NCBI GenBank assembly: GCA_902363335.1
Contig: CABIZV010000001.1
Coordinates: 1,261,730-1,325,729, forward strand
From: Enterobacteriaceae bacterium
GTDB taxonomy: Bacteria > Pseudomonadota > Gammaproteobacteria > Enterobacterales > Enterobacteriaceae
DNA length: 64,000 nucleotides
Direction of reading: 5' to 3'
Shown: piece after piece, positions 19,496 to 28,492 of the stretch
Layout: each line of letters starts with the position of its first letter
Numbering within the stretch: the first letter of the stretch is position 1
Notes under the pieces: generated by a model
Database searches by the model: none
The model's input: the letters and a program-made list of their open reading frames with translations, nothing else
What the model was told of the DNA's origin: nothing
Position numbers and translations under genes: made by a program

Positions 19496-21757
19496 CTACC
19501 CGTTATCGCGAGTCTCGCCAAACCACTGATGATACCAACGAGGTAAAAGTTGATCTCGTAGGCTCTCAACCTTCCAGCCTTTGGCGTTAAAAGTGACGGT
19601 AATTTGCCCCTGATGTGGGGTATCAAACCAGGCATATTGGCGTTGGCGATAACGTGCTTTTACGCTAGTGGAAGGCAGTCGCCACGCGTTATAGCGGGAT
19701 GCGGAAGCCAGGGCAGCCATGCCACCCACCCGTTGCAGTAATGCCATGCCCGACGATGTCGAACTACCATGGTGTGGAACCTGAATAATTGTAGACGCAA
19801 ATGGCCGCCAGAAATGGCTAATCATGGACATTTCTGCCGCTAATTCAACATCTCCTGTGAGCAGAATGCTATTTTTACCATCATCAATCCTCACCACGCA
19901 GGATCCATTATTCCCTTTTTGCACTTTGCCAGGCAGCGGCCACAGTACGCGGAAAGTCAGCCCCTGCCACCGCCATGTTTCCCCACGCAGACAAGGCTTA
20001 TGCCCCGCCCACCCCAACGGGCTTTTCACCCAGGCGTGCGGCCAGGTCTGCTGTATGGCGTGCAGTCCGCCACGGTGATCCAGATGTTCGTGGCTGAGGA
20101 TAATGCCCTCGGGCGTCAGCCCATGCCATCGCAGCCAGGGAATAATCAGCTGATCGCCGCTGTTGCCCTCAGGCCATGCCAGGCCCGTATCATAGAGGAT
20201 CGCGCTATCCCCTTTCGAGATAACCATCGCCAGCCCCTGCCCGACATCCAGCATCGTCACTTGCCATTGATCGGCAGGAGTTTTCCGCCACAGGGGGAAA
20301 GCAAGCAATGTGCATAGTGGTATCCATAGCGCTGAAAATTGCCACCCGCCACGCAGACGCCAGAGCACAACGGCCAACCAGGGAACCAGCGATATTCCCA
20401 GCCATGCCCCGTCAATAGGCAACCAGCCCGCAGGCAGTAAACGCAAGTATGCAAAGACCAGCGCCAGCACGCGGTCCGCGCCGTACCACACCACCATCTC
20501 AACGGCGGCAGGCGCGCAGAGATGGAGAAACATCGCCAATAAAATCATTGGCACGGCGATAAACGTAATCACCGGCACGGCAACTATGTTGGCCAGCAAT
20601 GACGTCAGGCTTATGCCATGAAACAGCCAGATTTGCAGGGGGGCCAGCAAAAGCATCAGCCCAATCTGCAAATGAATAAGGCTTACCAGCGGGCGCAGTC
20701 GACGTGAAAAATAACCTTCAGGTAGCGGCACCCATTGATACCAGAAAATCAGCGTGCCGACGGCAAAAGCTGATAGCCATAAGCTATCCGAAAGTACCGC
20801 CAACGGATCGACAAATACAATGGTTGCCAGACAACACAACCACACTTCCCAGCCCGTCCACTGTCGGCCGCTCAAACGAAGCGAATACCAGATACCCGCA
20901 GCAACCACGGTTCGCAACGCGGGAGGCTGCATGCCTGTCAGCATGGCGTAGGCCATCGCACACACCCACCCCACCAGCAGCGGATGCCGCCAGCTTATAA
21001 ACCTGGCGGGGAGAAAAAACTGGATCCCACGAATCAGCAACCATCCCAGTGAAGCGCCCAGCGCAATATGAAGCCCGGATATCGCCATCAGGTGCGAGGT
21101 GCCTGTCTGCTGCATCAACGTTTTAATATCCTGAGATATCGCTAAACGCTCCCCCATCCCCAGTCCCAGCATCACATCGCGCCAGGGTAAACTCCCCACG
21201 GTATCTCTTAACGAATTTAAAAAGCGCGCCCGGAGGCTACAGGTTGTATCCAGCGGTTCAGCGGCGATAATGCGCCCCGTCAGCGCGCGATGTTGCGAAA
21301 TCGCATAACGCTGCGAGTCAAATCCACCGTCATTTAGCTGCCCATGGACCGCCCTCGCGCTTACCGTCATGCGCCAGCGCTGCCCTGCACAGGGAGGAGA
21401 CGGTAGATAGTTCCCGTACAAAACCATCACCGCTCCCGGGAAAAGACGTTGTCCTTCCAGATGGGTAATATTGACTTGATGCGTGGTTTGCCCATCAGTC
21501 TGCGTCAGCAGCATTTCAATATGGCGATTCTTTCCCGGTAAGATTTCAGCAGGTAGTTTCACCTGCCAGGCGGCCAGCACCGCCCAGCAGAACATGAGGC
21601 CTGTCAGGCTGATAATTCGCGCAACTTTGCCACAAGCAGCCAGCAAAATGAGCGCAATCACGGCGCACTTTATGGACGTGAGTGAGGGTAATTCCGGCAA
21701 TATGCTCAATGGAATAATGCCGAGCAAAACGCTGCAGGCGAGCTGTGGAAGACGCAT
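19496..21757 (-). CDS. ycaI: ComEC/Rec2-like membrane protein YcaI
   Basis: A 753-residue protein of the ComEC/Rec2 family, the DNA-uptake channel of naturally competent bacteria. It has an N-terminal DUF4131 segment with membrane helices, the central Competence domain (about 200-470), and a C-terminal metallo-beta-lactamase-like domain with SHEHLDHRGG. The start ATG has a strong GGAGG ribosome-binding site. The family's role in enterobacteria, which are not usually seen to take up DNA naturally, is unclear. It lies directly upstream of msbA. Confidence 0.93.
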   Translation of the reverse strand: MRLPQLACSVLLGIIPLSILPELPSLTSIKCAVIALILLAACGKVARIISLTGLMFCWAVLAAWQVKLPAEILPGKNRHIEMLLTQTDGQTTHQVNITHLEGQRLFPGAVMVLYGNYLPSPPCAGQRWRMTVSARAVHGQLNDGGFDSQRYAISQHRALTGRIIAAEPLDTTCSLRARFLNSLRDTVGSLPWRDVMLGLGMGERLAISQDIKTLMQQTGTSHLMAISGLHIALGASLGWLLIRGIQFFLPARFISWRHPLLVGWVCAMAYAMLTGMQPPALRTVVAAGIWYSLRLSGRQWTGWEVWLCCLATIVFVDPLAVLSDSLWLSAFAVGTLIFWYQWVPLPEGYFSRRLRPLVSLIHLQIGLMLLLAPLQIWLFHGISLTSLLANIVAVPVITFIAVPMILLAMFLHLCAPAAVEMVVWYGADRVLALVFAYLRLLPAGWLPIDGAWLGISLVPWLAVVLWRLRGGWQFSALWIPLCTLLAFPLWRKTPADQWQVTMLDVGQGLAMVISKGDSAILYDTGLAWPEGNSGDQLIIPWLRWHGLTPEGIILSHEHLDHRGGLHAIQQTWPHAWVKSPLGWAGHKPCLRGETWRWQGLTFRVLWPLPGKVQKGNNGSCVVRIDDGKNSILLTGDVELAAEMSMISHFWRPFASTIIQVPHHGSSTSSGMALLQRVGGMAALASASRYNAWRLPSTSVKARYRQRQYAWFDTPHQGQITVTFNAKGWKVESLRDQLLPRWYHQWFGETRDNG

Positions 21758-21915
21758 TAAAACCTCCTTGTTGCAGGAAGTGTCGCGCCAGATACCATTT
21801 TTGTCGTGAGGATAAAATAGACGTTACGCGGCGGGTTCCACAGAAGTTTATGGCGGCGGTAAGAGTTGCAGTTGAAATGCGAGGCGGGTTCCAGAGGTGC
21901 AGGGTTTGCAGAAAC

Positions 21916-21943
21916 GAAAAAAGCACCCGAAGGTGCTTTTTTC
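21916..21943. terminator. Intrinsic terminator downstream of ihfB
   Basis: A symmetric AAAAAAGCACC...GGTGCTTTTTT hairpin, 33 bases past the ihfB stop. The minus-strand T-run makes it a good terminator for ihfB, and its symmetry would permit action in both directions. Confidence 0.8.
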
Positions 21944-21975
21944 TCAATCAAGTTGGTCGCCGGAGCGGCGGTAAC

Positions 21976-22260
21976 TCAATCGTAAATATTGGCGCGGTCG
22001 CGCAGTTCTTTGCCTGGTTTAAAGTGCGGCACGTATTTGCCTTCCAGTTCCACTTTGTCGCCAGTCTTCGGGTTACGCCCGGTACGTGGTGCTCTGTAGT
22101 GCAGAGAGAAGCTGCCGAAACCGCGGATTTCAATGCGCTCGCCTTCAGCAAGAGTCGTAGCCATATGCTCCAACATCTCTTTTACCGCATCTTCCACTGC
22201 CTTAGCAGGGATATGGGATTGCTGGCTGGCAAGTCTTTCAATCAATTCTGACTTGGTCAT
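21976..22260 (-). CDS. ihfB: Integration host factor beta subunit
   Basis: A 94-residue HU-family protein that pairs with IhfA to bind specific sites and bend DNA sharply. The beta-arm sequence RPxTGRNPKTG-like (here APRTGRNPKTGDKVEL, about residues 57-72) carries the conserved intercalating proline region. A GGAGGAATCATG ribosome-binding site and start are clear. It follows rpsA on the same strand with 151 bases between; that gap holds two hairpins, and in E. coli ihfB also has its own promoters. Confidence 0.98.
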   Translation of the reverse strand: MTKSELIERLASQQSHIPAKAVEDAVKEMLEHMATTLAEGERIEIRGFGSFSLHYRAPRTGRNPKTGDKVELEGKYVPHFKPGKELRDRANIYD

Positions 22261-22307
22261 GATTCCTCCGGTTTCCTTTAAGGAAAATTAGCTAACAGCT
22301 TATTAAA

Positions 22308-22361
22308 CAAGGGCGGCCGTAGCCGCCCTTTGTGCTAGATTACAGGCCGAAACCTGTAATC
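22308..22361 (-). terminator. Two hairpins between rpsA and ihfB
   Basis: One stem is AAGGGCGGC/GCCGCCCTT (22309-22330) and the other GATTACAGG/CCTGTAATC (22338-22361). Neither has a long minus-strand T-run, so they look like partial terminators or RNA-processing structures that limit read-through from rpsA into ihfB. Confidence 0.5.
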
Positions 22362-22411
22362 TGTCAAGTAAACTCATCACAATTCAGATTGTTAAGCCTG
22401 AATGGATAAAA

Positions 22412-24085
22412 TTACTCGCCTTTAGCTGCTTTGAATGCTTCAGCCATCGCGTTAGAGAAGTTGCCTTCTTCCTGTTTGTTGTTAACAGTTGCGATTGCAT
22501 CTTTCTCGTCAGCTTCGTCTTTCGCACGAACAGACAGGCTGATTGCGCGGTTTTTACGATCAACACCGGTGAATTTAGCTTCAACGTCGTCGCCAACGCT
22601 CAGAACCAGAGTTGCATCTTCAACGCGGTCACGTGATGCTTCAGAAGCACGCAGGTAACCTTCAACGCCGTCAGCCAGCTCTACGGTTGCGCCTTTAGCG
22701 TCAACTGCAGTCACTTTACCGTTAACGATAGCGCCTTTCTTGTTCAGAGCAACCCAGTTGTTGAACGGATCTTCTGCGAGCTGTTTAACGCCCAGGGAGA
22801 TACGTTCACGTTCTGCGTCAACCTGCAGAACAACTGCTGCGATTTCGTCGCCTTTTTTGTATTCACGAACTGCTTCTTCGCCTGTAGCGTTCCAGGAGAT
22901 GTCAGACAGGTGAACCAGGCCGTCGATGCCGCCGTCCAGGCCGATGAAGATACCGAAGTCAGTGATAGACTTGATTTTACCTTCAACGCGGTCGCCCTTG
23001 TTGTGGGTTTCTGCGAACAGCTGCCATGGGTTAGATTTGCACTGCTTCAGACCCAGGGAGATACGACGACGTTCTTCGTCGATATCCAGAACCATAACTT
23101 CCACTACATCACCAACGTTAACAACTTTGGATGGGTGGATGTTTTTGTTGGTCCAATCCATTTCGGAAACGTGAACCAGGCCTTCAACGCCTTCTTCGAT
23201 TTCAACGAAGCAGCCGTAGTCGGTCAGGTTGGTCACGCGACCAGTCAGTTTGGTACCTTCTGGATAACGCTTAGCGATAGCTACCCATGGATCTTCGCCC
23301 AGCTGTTTCAGGCCGAGGGATACACGAGTACGTTCGCGGTCGAACTTCAGCACTTTAACAGTGATTTCGTCGCCAACGTTTACGATTTCGCTTGGATGCT
23401 TAACGCGTTTCCATGCCATATCAGTGATGTGCAGCAGGCCGTCAACGCCGCCCAGATCAACGAATGCACCGTAGTCAGTGAGGTTCTTAACGATACCTTT
23501 AACTTCCATGCCTTCCTGCAGGTTTTCCAGCAGCTGATCGCGCTCTGCGCTGTTTTCGGATTCGATCACGGCACGACGAGAAACAACAACGTTGTTACGC
23601 TTCTGGTCCAGCTTGATTACTTTGAACTCAAGCTCTTTGCCTTCCAGGTGCAGAGTATCACGCACTGGACGAACGTCTACCAGAGAACCTGGCAGGAACG
23701 CACGAATACCGTTCAGCTCAACAGTGAAGCCACCTTTAACTTTGCCGTTGATAACACCAACTACAGTTTCAGCTTCTTCGTAAGCTTTTTCCAGCGTGAT
23801 CCAAGCTTCGTGACGTTTAGCTTTCTCACGGGACAGCAGAGTTTCACCGAAGCCGTCTTCTACTGCATCCAGTGCAACGTCAACTTCGTCACCAACCTGG
23901 ATTTCCAGCTCGCCCTGGGCGTTTTTGAACTGCTCTGCCGGAATGGCAGACTCAGATTTCAGACCGGCGTCAACCAGTACGATATCTTTGTCGATAGCAA
24001 CAACAACACCACGAACGATGGAACCCGGACGGGTTTCGATAGTTTTTAAAGATTCTTCAAATAGTTGAGCAAAAGATTCAGTCAT
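22412..24085 (-). CDS. rpsA: 30S ribosomal protein S1
   Basis: A 557-residue mRNA-binding ribosomal protein with six S1 OB-fold repeats. The first two bind the ribosome and the rest bind mRNA; repeats are visible as recurring G-x-V-x-x-I-T-D-Y/F-G-x-F/I-V and DGLLH/GLVH motifs. The start is ATG 24085. There is no canonical Shine-Dalgarno: only GAAG lies before ATTAAACATG. This matches the known E. coli rpsA leader, whose structured start region is controlled by S1 itself. It follows cmk by 115 bases. Confidence 0.98.
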   Translation of the reverse strand: MTESFAQLFEESLKTIETRPGSIVRGVVVAIDKDIVLVDAGLKSESAIPAEQFKNAQGELEIQVGDEVDVALDAVEDGFGETLLSREKAKRHEAWITLEKAYEEAETVVGVINGKVKGGFTVELNGIRAFLPGSLVDVRPVRDTLHLEGKELEFKVIKLDQKRNNVVVSRRAVIESENSAERDQLLENLQEGMEVKGIVKNLTDYGAFVDLGGVDGLLHITDMAWKRVKHPSEIVNVGDEITVKVLKFDRERTRVSLGLKQLGEDPWVAIAKRYPEGTKLTGRVTNLTDYGCFVEIEEGVEGLVHVSEMDWTNKNIHPSKVVNVGDVVEVMVLDIDEERRRISLGLKQCKSNPWQLFAETHNKGDRVEGKIKSITDFGIFIGLDGGIDGLVHLSDISWNATGEEAVREYKKGDEIAAVVLQVDAERERISLGVKQLAEDPFNNWVALNKKGAIVNGKVTAVDAKGATVELADGVEGYLRASEASRDRVEDATLVLSVGDDVEAKFTGVDRKNRAISLSVRAKDEADEKDAIATVNNKQEEGNFSNAMAEAFKAAKGE

Positions 24086-24200
24086 GTTTAATCTTCAGGT
24101 TTCATATTTAACGTCCACCTGGCTCCATGCCGGATGGGGTTGTTTAACATACCCGCTGTCAATCCATTGCAACGGGGGTACTACAAAATTCGGTCGCGTT

Positions 24201-24884
24201 TTACGCGAGTGCCAGCTTCTGGCGCGCATAGTCTAACGCTTTTTCAATAACTTGCTCAATGCTTAAGGTGGTGGAATCCAACACTAAAGCATCGGCGGCA
24301 GGAACCAGTGGCGCAACAGCACGATTACGATCGCGGTCGTCACGCTCCTTTATCTCTGCCAAAAGGCGCTCAAAGTTAACACTAAAGCCCTTTTCCTGCA
24401 ACTGTAGCATGCGGCGGTTGGCACGTTCTTCCGATGATGCATCAAGGAAGATTTTTACCGGCGCATCCGGGAACACCACCGTCCCCATATCACGGCCATC
24501 GGCAATCAGGCCTGGCAGCTCACGGAAGCCACGCTGGCGGCGCAACAGCGCTTCGCGAACGCGTGGGAATGCAGCAACCTGCGATGCCGCGTTCGCGACA
24601 TCCTGGGTGCGAATTTCACCGCTCACATCTTCCCCTTCAAGGATGACTTCCAGCGCCCCACCGTTTGAGACAAAACGGACATCCAGGTGCGTGGCAAGCG
24701 GGACTAATGCATCTTCTAAGGTCACGTCAACATGATGATGCAGTGCGGCTAATGCCAGCACACGATAAATCGCACCCGAATCCAGTAAGTGCCACTGTAG
24801 TGCTTCAGCCATGGCTTTACACAGTGTGCCTTTACCCGCGCCACTTGGGCCGTCAATGGTAATTACCGGGGCAATTGCCGTCAT
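24201..24884 (-). CDS. cmk: Cytidylate kinase
   Basis: A 227-residue enzyme that phosphorylates CMP and dCMP with ATP. The P-loop GPSGAGKGT is at residues 12-20; the CMP-binding insert and the lid region (KERDDRDRNRAVAPL) are intact. The start is ATG 24884 (MTAIAPVITIDG); a further ten open upstream codons are not conserved. It lies upstream of rpsA as in E. coli. The E. coli gene ycaL, which sits between aroA and cmk there, is absent. Confidence 0.97.
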   Translation of the reverse strand: MTAIAPVITIDGPSGAGKGTLCKAMAEALQWHLLDSGAIYRVLALAALHHHVDVTLEDALVPLATHLDVRFVSNGGALEVILEGEDVSGEIRTQDVANAASQVAAFPRVREALLRRQRGFRELPGLIADGRDMGTVVFPDAPVKIFLDASSEERANRRMLQLQEKGFSVNFERLLAEIKERDDRDRNRAVAPLVPAADALVLDSTTLSIEQVIEKALDYARQKLALA

Positions 24885-25065
24885 CTCTATCTCCTTAATA
24901 AAAGGCATAATCAACGTAAACGCCGCGCATTATACGCATCTCTGCGCCAGACAGTTACCTTTGTATGCAAATTCCAGAATTGACCGTAAAAAAAACAGGA
25001 GAATAGATAAGTATAGTGGGCTGGTGGGAGACCAGCCCGAAAAGTATTACGTTTGACGACTAACC

Positions 25066-26349
25066 TCAGGCAAGGGTACTGATTCGCGCCAGCTGGTCAA
25101 AATAGTCCGGGAAGGTTTTCGCCGTACATTTTGGGTCAAGGATCGTCACAGGCGTGTCAGACAGCGCCACCAGCGAGAAACACATCGCCATACGGTGATC
25201 GTTATAGGTGCCTATCTCTGCGAAATTAAGTTCTGCAGGCGGGGTCACGCGAATGTAGTCTTCGCCCTCTTCGACTTCAGCGCCCACTTTACGTAATTCA
25301 GTTGCCATCGCAAACAGACGGTCAGTCTCTTTCACCCGCCAGTTGTAGATATTGCGCAGCGTCGTCGTGCCTTTAGCGAACAGCGCCGCGGTGGCGATAG
25401 TCATTGCCGCGTCAGGAATATGGTTCATGTCCATATCAATGGCGTTTAGCTCACCGCGAGTACAGGCGATAAAGTCATCACCCCAGGTGATGGTTGCGCC
25501 CATTTTTTCCAGCACATCAGCAAAACGAATATCCCCCTGCACGCTATGGCGACCAATACCCGTTACCTTCACGGTACCGCCTTTAATCGCGCCGGCCGCA
25601 AGGAAATACGAAGCGGAGGAAGCATCGCCTTCAACCAGATAGTGTCCTGGGGAGACATACTGTTGATTACCGCGCACGATGAAACGCTGGTAATTCTGGT
25701 TTTCAACATCCACACCGAACGTTTTCATCAGGTGCAGGGTTATATCGATATACGGCTTTGAGACCAGATCGCCTTTAATAGTAATGGCGGTATCCTGTGG
25801 GGCCAGCGGTGCCGTCATCAGCAGCGCGGTGAGAAACTGGCTAGATACGCTACCATCAACATCAATATTTCCGCCGTTAAAACCGCCTTTCAGGCGAAGG
25901 GGCGGGTAGTTTTCCTGCTCCAGATAGTCAATCTGCGCGCCACCCTGACGCAAAGAATCAACCAGATGACCAATGGGACGCTCTTTCATCCGTGGTTCAC
26001 CGGTCAGCACAATATTGTTCTGCCCCAGGCACAGCGCCGCTGCCAGCGGCCGCATGGCCGTGCCCGCGTTGCCCAAAAACAGCTCCAGTTCACCAGAGGA
26101 CTGCATCGGCCCCGCATTGCCGGTCACTTCACAGCGGGTGCGGTCAGCGGACAAGGTATAGTGAATTCCCAGAGCCTTCAGCGCATTGAGCATGTGGCGA
26201 ACATCGTCACTGTCCAGCAAGTTTGTCAGAACGGTTGTGCCGCGAGCCAATGCTGCTAACAACAGTGCGCGGTTTGACACGCTTTTAGAACCGGGCAGAT
26301 TAATGGTGCCATCAACACGCGCGATAGGTTGTAACGTCAGGGATTCCAT
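25066..26349 (-). CDS. aroA: 5-enolpyruvylshikimate-3-phosphate synthase
   Basis: A 427-residue shikimate-pathway enzyme that joins shikimate-3-phosphate and PEP. The KSVSNRALLLAALA N-terminal motif, the GNAGTAMRPL phosphoenolpyruvate loop (about 95-105, with the wild-type Gly, Thr and Pro of class I enzymes) and the catalytic IPDAAMT region are present. The start is ATG 26349 (MESLTLQPI). It follows serC by 72 bases that include a small hairpin, the conserved serC-aroA operon arrangement. Confidence 0.98.
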   Translation of the reverse strand: MESLTLQPIARVDGTINLPGSKSVSNRALLLAALARGTTVLTNLLDSDDVRHMLNALKALGIHYTLSADRTRCEVTGNAGPMQSSGELELFLGNAGTAMRPLAAALCLGQNNIVLTGEPRMKERPIGHLVDSLRQGGAQIDYLEQENYPPLRLKGGFNGGNIDVDGSVSSQFLTALLMTAPLAPQDTAITIKGDLVSKPYIDITLHLMKTFGVDVENQNYQRFIVRGNQQYVSPGHYLVEGDASSASYFLAAGAIKGGTVKVTGIGRHSVQGDIRFADVLEKMGATITWGDDFIACTRGELNAIDMDMNHIPDAAMTIATAALFAKGTTTLRNIYNWRVKETDRLFAMATELRKVGAEVEEGEDYIRVTPPAELNFAEIGTYNDHRMAMCFSLVALSDTPVTILDPKCTAKTFPDYFDQLARISTLA

Positions 26350-26379
26350 GAAACTCAACTCTCAAAAACAGAAGTAAAA

Positions 26380-26404
26380 ACCCCACGGCGCAACCGTGGG
26401 GATG
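26380..26404 (-). terminator. Hairpin between serC and aroA
   Basis: A CCCCACGG/CCGTGGGG stem at 26383-26402 with a short loop. It is followed on the minus strand by a few T residues. It probably attenuates rather than ends serC transcription, lowering aroA relative to serC. Confidence 0.5.
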
Positions 26405-26421
26405 AAATAGAAAAATCCAGA

Positions 26422-27510
26422 TTAACCGTGGCGGCGTTCGAATGCTTTCATAAAGTCCGTCAGCGCCTGTACGCCTTCCAGCGGCATGGCGTTGTAGATT
26501 GAGGCACGCATACCACCCACGACACGGTGGCCTTTCAGCGCATGCAGGCCTGCGGCAAACGACTCTTCGAGGAACAGCTTATCCAGCGCGCTATCCGCTA
26601 ACTGGAACGGCACGTTCATACGGGAGCGGTTGGCGGTCGCCACATCGTTACGATAGAAATCACTACCATCGATGGTGCTATACAGAAGATCGGCCTTCTG
26701 CTGATTAATTCTTTCCATGGCTTCAACACCACCCTGCTCTTTGAGCCATTTGAACACCAGACCAGACAGGTACCAGGCAAATGTCGGTGGGGTATTGAAC
26801 ATGGAGTCATTATCGTTTAACACGGTGTAATCGAGAATCGACGGACAAGCCACATGCGCTTTGCCCAGCAGGTCTTCGCGAACAATGACCAGGGTTAAGC
26901 CCGCAGGACCAATGTTTTTCTGAGCACCGGCATAGATAACACCGTAGCGGCTAACATCAATAGGACGCGAGAGGATTGAAGAGGAGAAGTCAGCGGCCAC
27001 AATGACGTCTTTACCAAAGTCTGGCGTCTCTTCAATGGCAATACCGTCGATAGTTTCGTTCGGGCAGTAATGTACGTACGCCGCGTTGTCAGTGAGCTGC
27101 CATTCGCGCATCGGTTTTACCGCACGTTTACCGTCTACGGTAACTTTGGCATCAATGATATTCGGGGTGCAGTATTTTTTCGCTTCTTTGACCGCACTGG
27201 CAGCCCAGTAGCCCGCATCAACGTAATCTGCGGTCGTTTTTTCACCCAGGATATTGAGCGGAACACCGGCAAACTGCCCGCGACCACCGCCGTGACAAAA
27301 CAGCACTTTGTAGTTGGAAGGGATCTTGAGCAGGTCACGGAAATCCTTCTCTGCTTCTTCCGCCACCTGGATAAATTCTTTACCACGGTGGCTGACTTCC
27401 ATCACCGACGTTCCTAAGCCATTCCAGTCGCAAAGTTCTGTCTGCGCCAGTTTAAGAACATCTGCCGGTAACATTGCCGGACCTGAACTGAAATTAAACA
27501 CCTGAGCCAT
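26422..27510 (-). CDS. serC: Phosphoserine aminotransferase
   Basis: A 362-residue PLP enzyme for serine synthesis (3-phosphohydroxypyruvate to phosphoserine) and pyridoxal 5-phosphate synthesis. The PLP lysine is Lys198 in GAQKNIGPAG, and the N-terminal FNFSSGPAMLP motif is typical. The start is ATG 27510 with a GAGGG ribosome-binding site. It is first gene of the serC-aroA operon, which couples serine and aromatic amino-acid supply (enterobactin needs both). Confidence 0.98.
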   Translation of the reverse strand: MAQVFNFSSGPAMLPADVLKLAQTELCDWNGLGTSVMEVSHRGKEFIQVAEEAEKDFRDLLKIPSNYKVLFCHGGGRGQFAGVPLNILGEKTTADYVDAGYWAASAVKEAKKYCTPNIIDAKVTVDGKRAVKPMREWQLTDNAAYVHYCPNETIDGIAIEETPDFGKDVIVAADFSSSILSRPIDVSRYGVIYAGAQKNIGPAGLTLVIVREDLLGKAHVACPSILDYTVLNDNDSMFNTPPTFAWYLSGLVFKWLKEQGGVEAMERINQQKADLLYSTIDGSDFYRNDVATANRSRMNVPFQLADSALDKLFLEESFAAGLHALKGHRVVGGMRASIYNAMPLEGVQALTDFMKAFERRHG

Positions 27511-27672
27511 TTTCCCTCACCACGCTAAAAGCTATAAGTAATACCTGTGGATATCGGTTTTATCATTCAGTGACACGCGCCGCAATGTCTAAAACTTTCC
27601 ACCGACGAATTGTGCACCGCATCACACAAAAGATTGTTCCATCTGGACGCCGTAAAACCGACAAAATTGCTG

Positions 27673-28365
27673 TCAGGCGTTGCGTTTAACCCGGCTGGCT
27701 TTAGTCCACTCTGGATTCGCACAGCGGGGGCATAATTGGCGATCGCCTGCTTGCATAGTGATAACGTTGCTACAGCGGACACAGGCATATTCACCCGGCT
27801 CGGGCACCACTTTGTATCGGGTGATCAGTTTGTTTGGCAGAATGCACAAGCCCGGCTTAACGTCATCGTCATGGTAATAGAACACGCTTATCTCGCCGTT
27901 GGTTTCCATCACGGCGAGCCGAACTTGCCCTAGCTGTTCCACGCTGCTAAGGCGCAGCTCCATAAAGAAGTCCAGCTCGGTCATGTTGGCCTGGCGCACG
28001 TTGTCCCACGCTAACTGTCCGTCCTCGACAATGACTATCGCTTTACCTTCCAGTAGATCCTGTACCGTTTCACTTTTTCCCATCACCCACATAATTAAAC
28101 GGTAAAGCAAGGCCAGGGAAATAAAGACCACCAGCACGGGCACCATCGGCACATCATCATAAAATGCCACGTCCCCCGCCGCTGAACCGAGCGTCAAAAT
28201 GATCAGCACTTCAAAAAGCGACATCTGTCGAACGCCACGCCGCCCGGTCATTTTGAGGAATAAGAACACCAGCACAAAGGTATAGAGACTTCTCAGCGCT
28301 ACTTCAGCTAAAAACTCAGGGGGAACTTTATCAAATGCCATCCGTTGGATATCAAATACTTTCAT
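27673..28365 (-). CDS. ycaP: DUF421 inner-membrane protein YcaP
   Basis: A 230-residue protein with three N-terminal membrane helices (about 20-90), a DUF421 soluble domain, and a C-terminal zinc-ribbon-like pair CVRC...CPRC (about 198-220). Its function is unknown. The start is ATG 28365 (MKVFDIQRMAFDKV), as in E. coli YcaP; 24 further upstream codons are open but not conserved. It is divergent from ycaO across a 127-base gap. Confidence 0.92.
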   Translation of the reverse strand: MKVFDIQRMAFDKVPPEFLAEVALRSLYTFVLVFLFLKMTGRRGVRQMSLFEVLIILTLGSAAGDVAFYDDVPMVPVLVVFISLALLYRLIMWVMGKSETVQDLLEGKAIVIVEDGQLAWDNVRQANMTELDFFMELRLSSVEQLGQVRLAVMETNGEISVFYYHDDDVKPGLCILPNKLITRYKVVPEPGEYACVRCSNVITMQAGDRQLCPRCANPEWTKASRVKRNA

Positions 28366-28492
28366 TCTTCTATGCCTTAACAAAAGGTTATTTTCTATAA
28401 GCATAGACCTGTCTTTTATTTTCGCCGGAGATAGCACCTGTCACACAAAACCCGTATCATTGCGCGCTTTCCGTACGACTAAAGAGATTGCT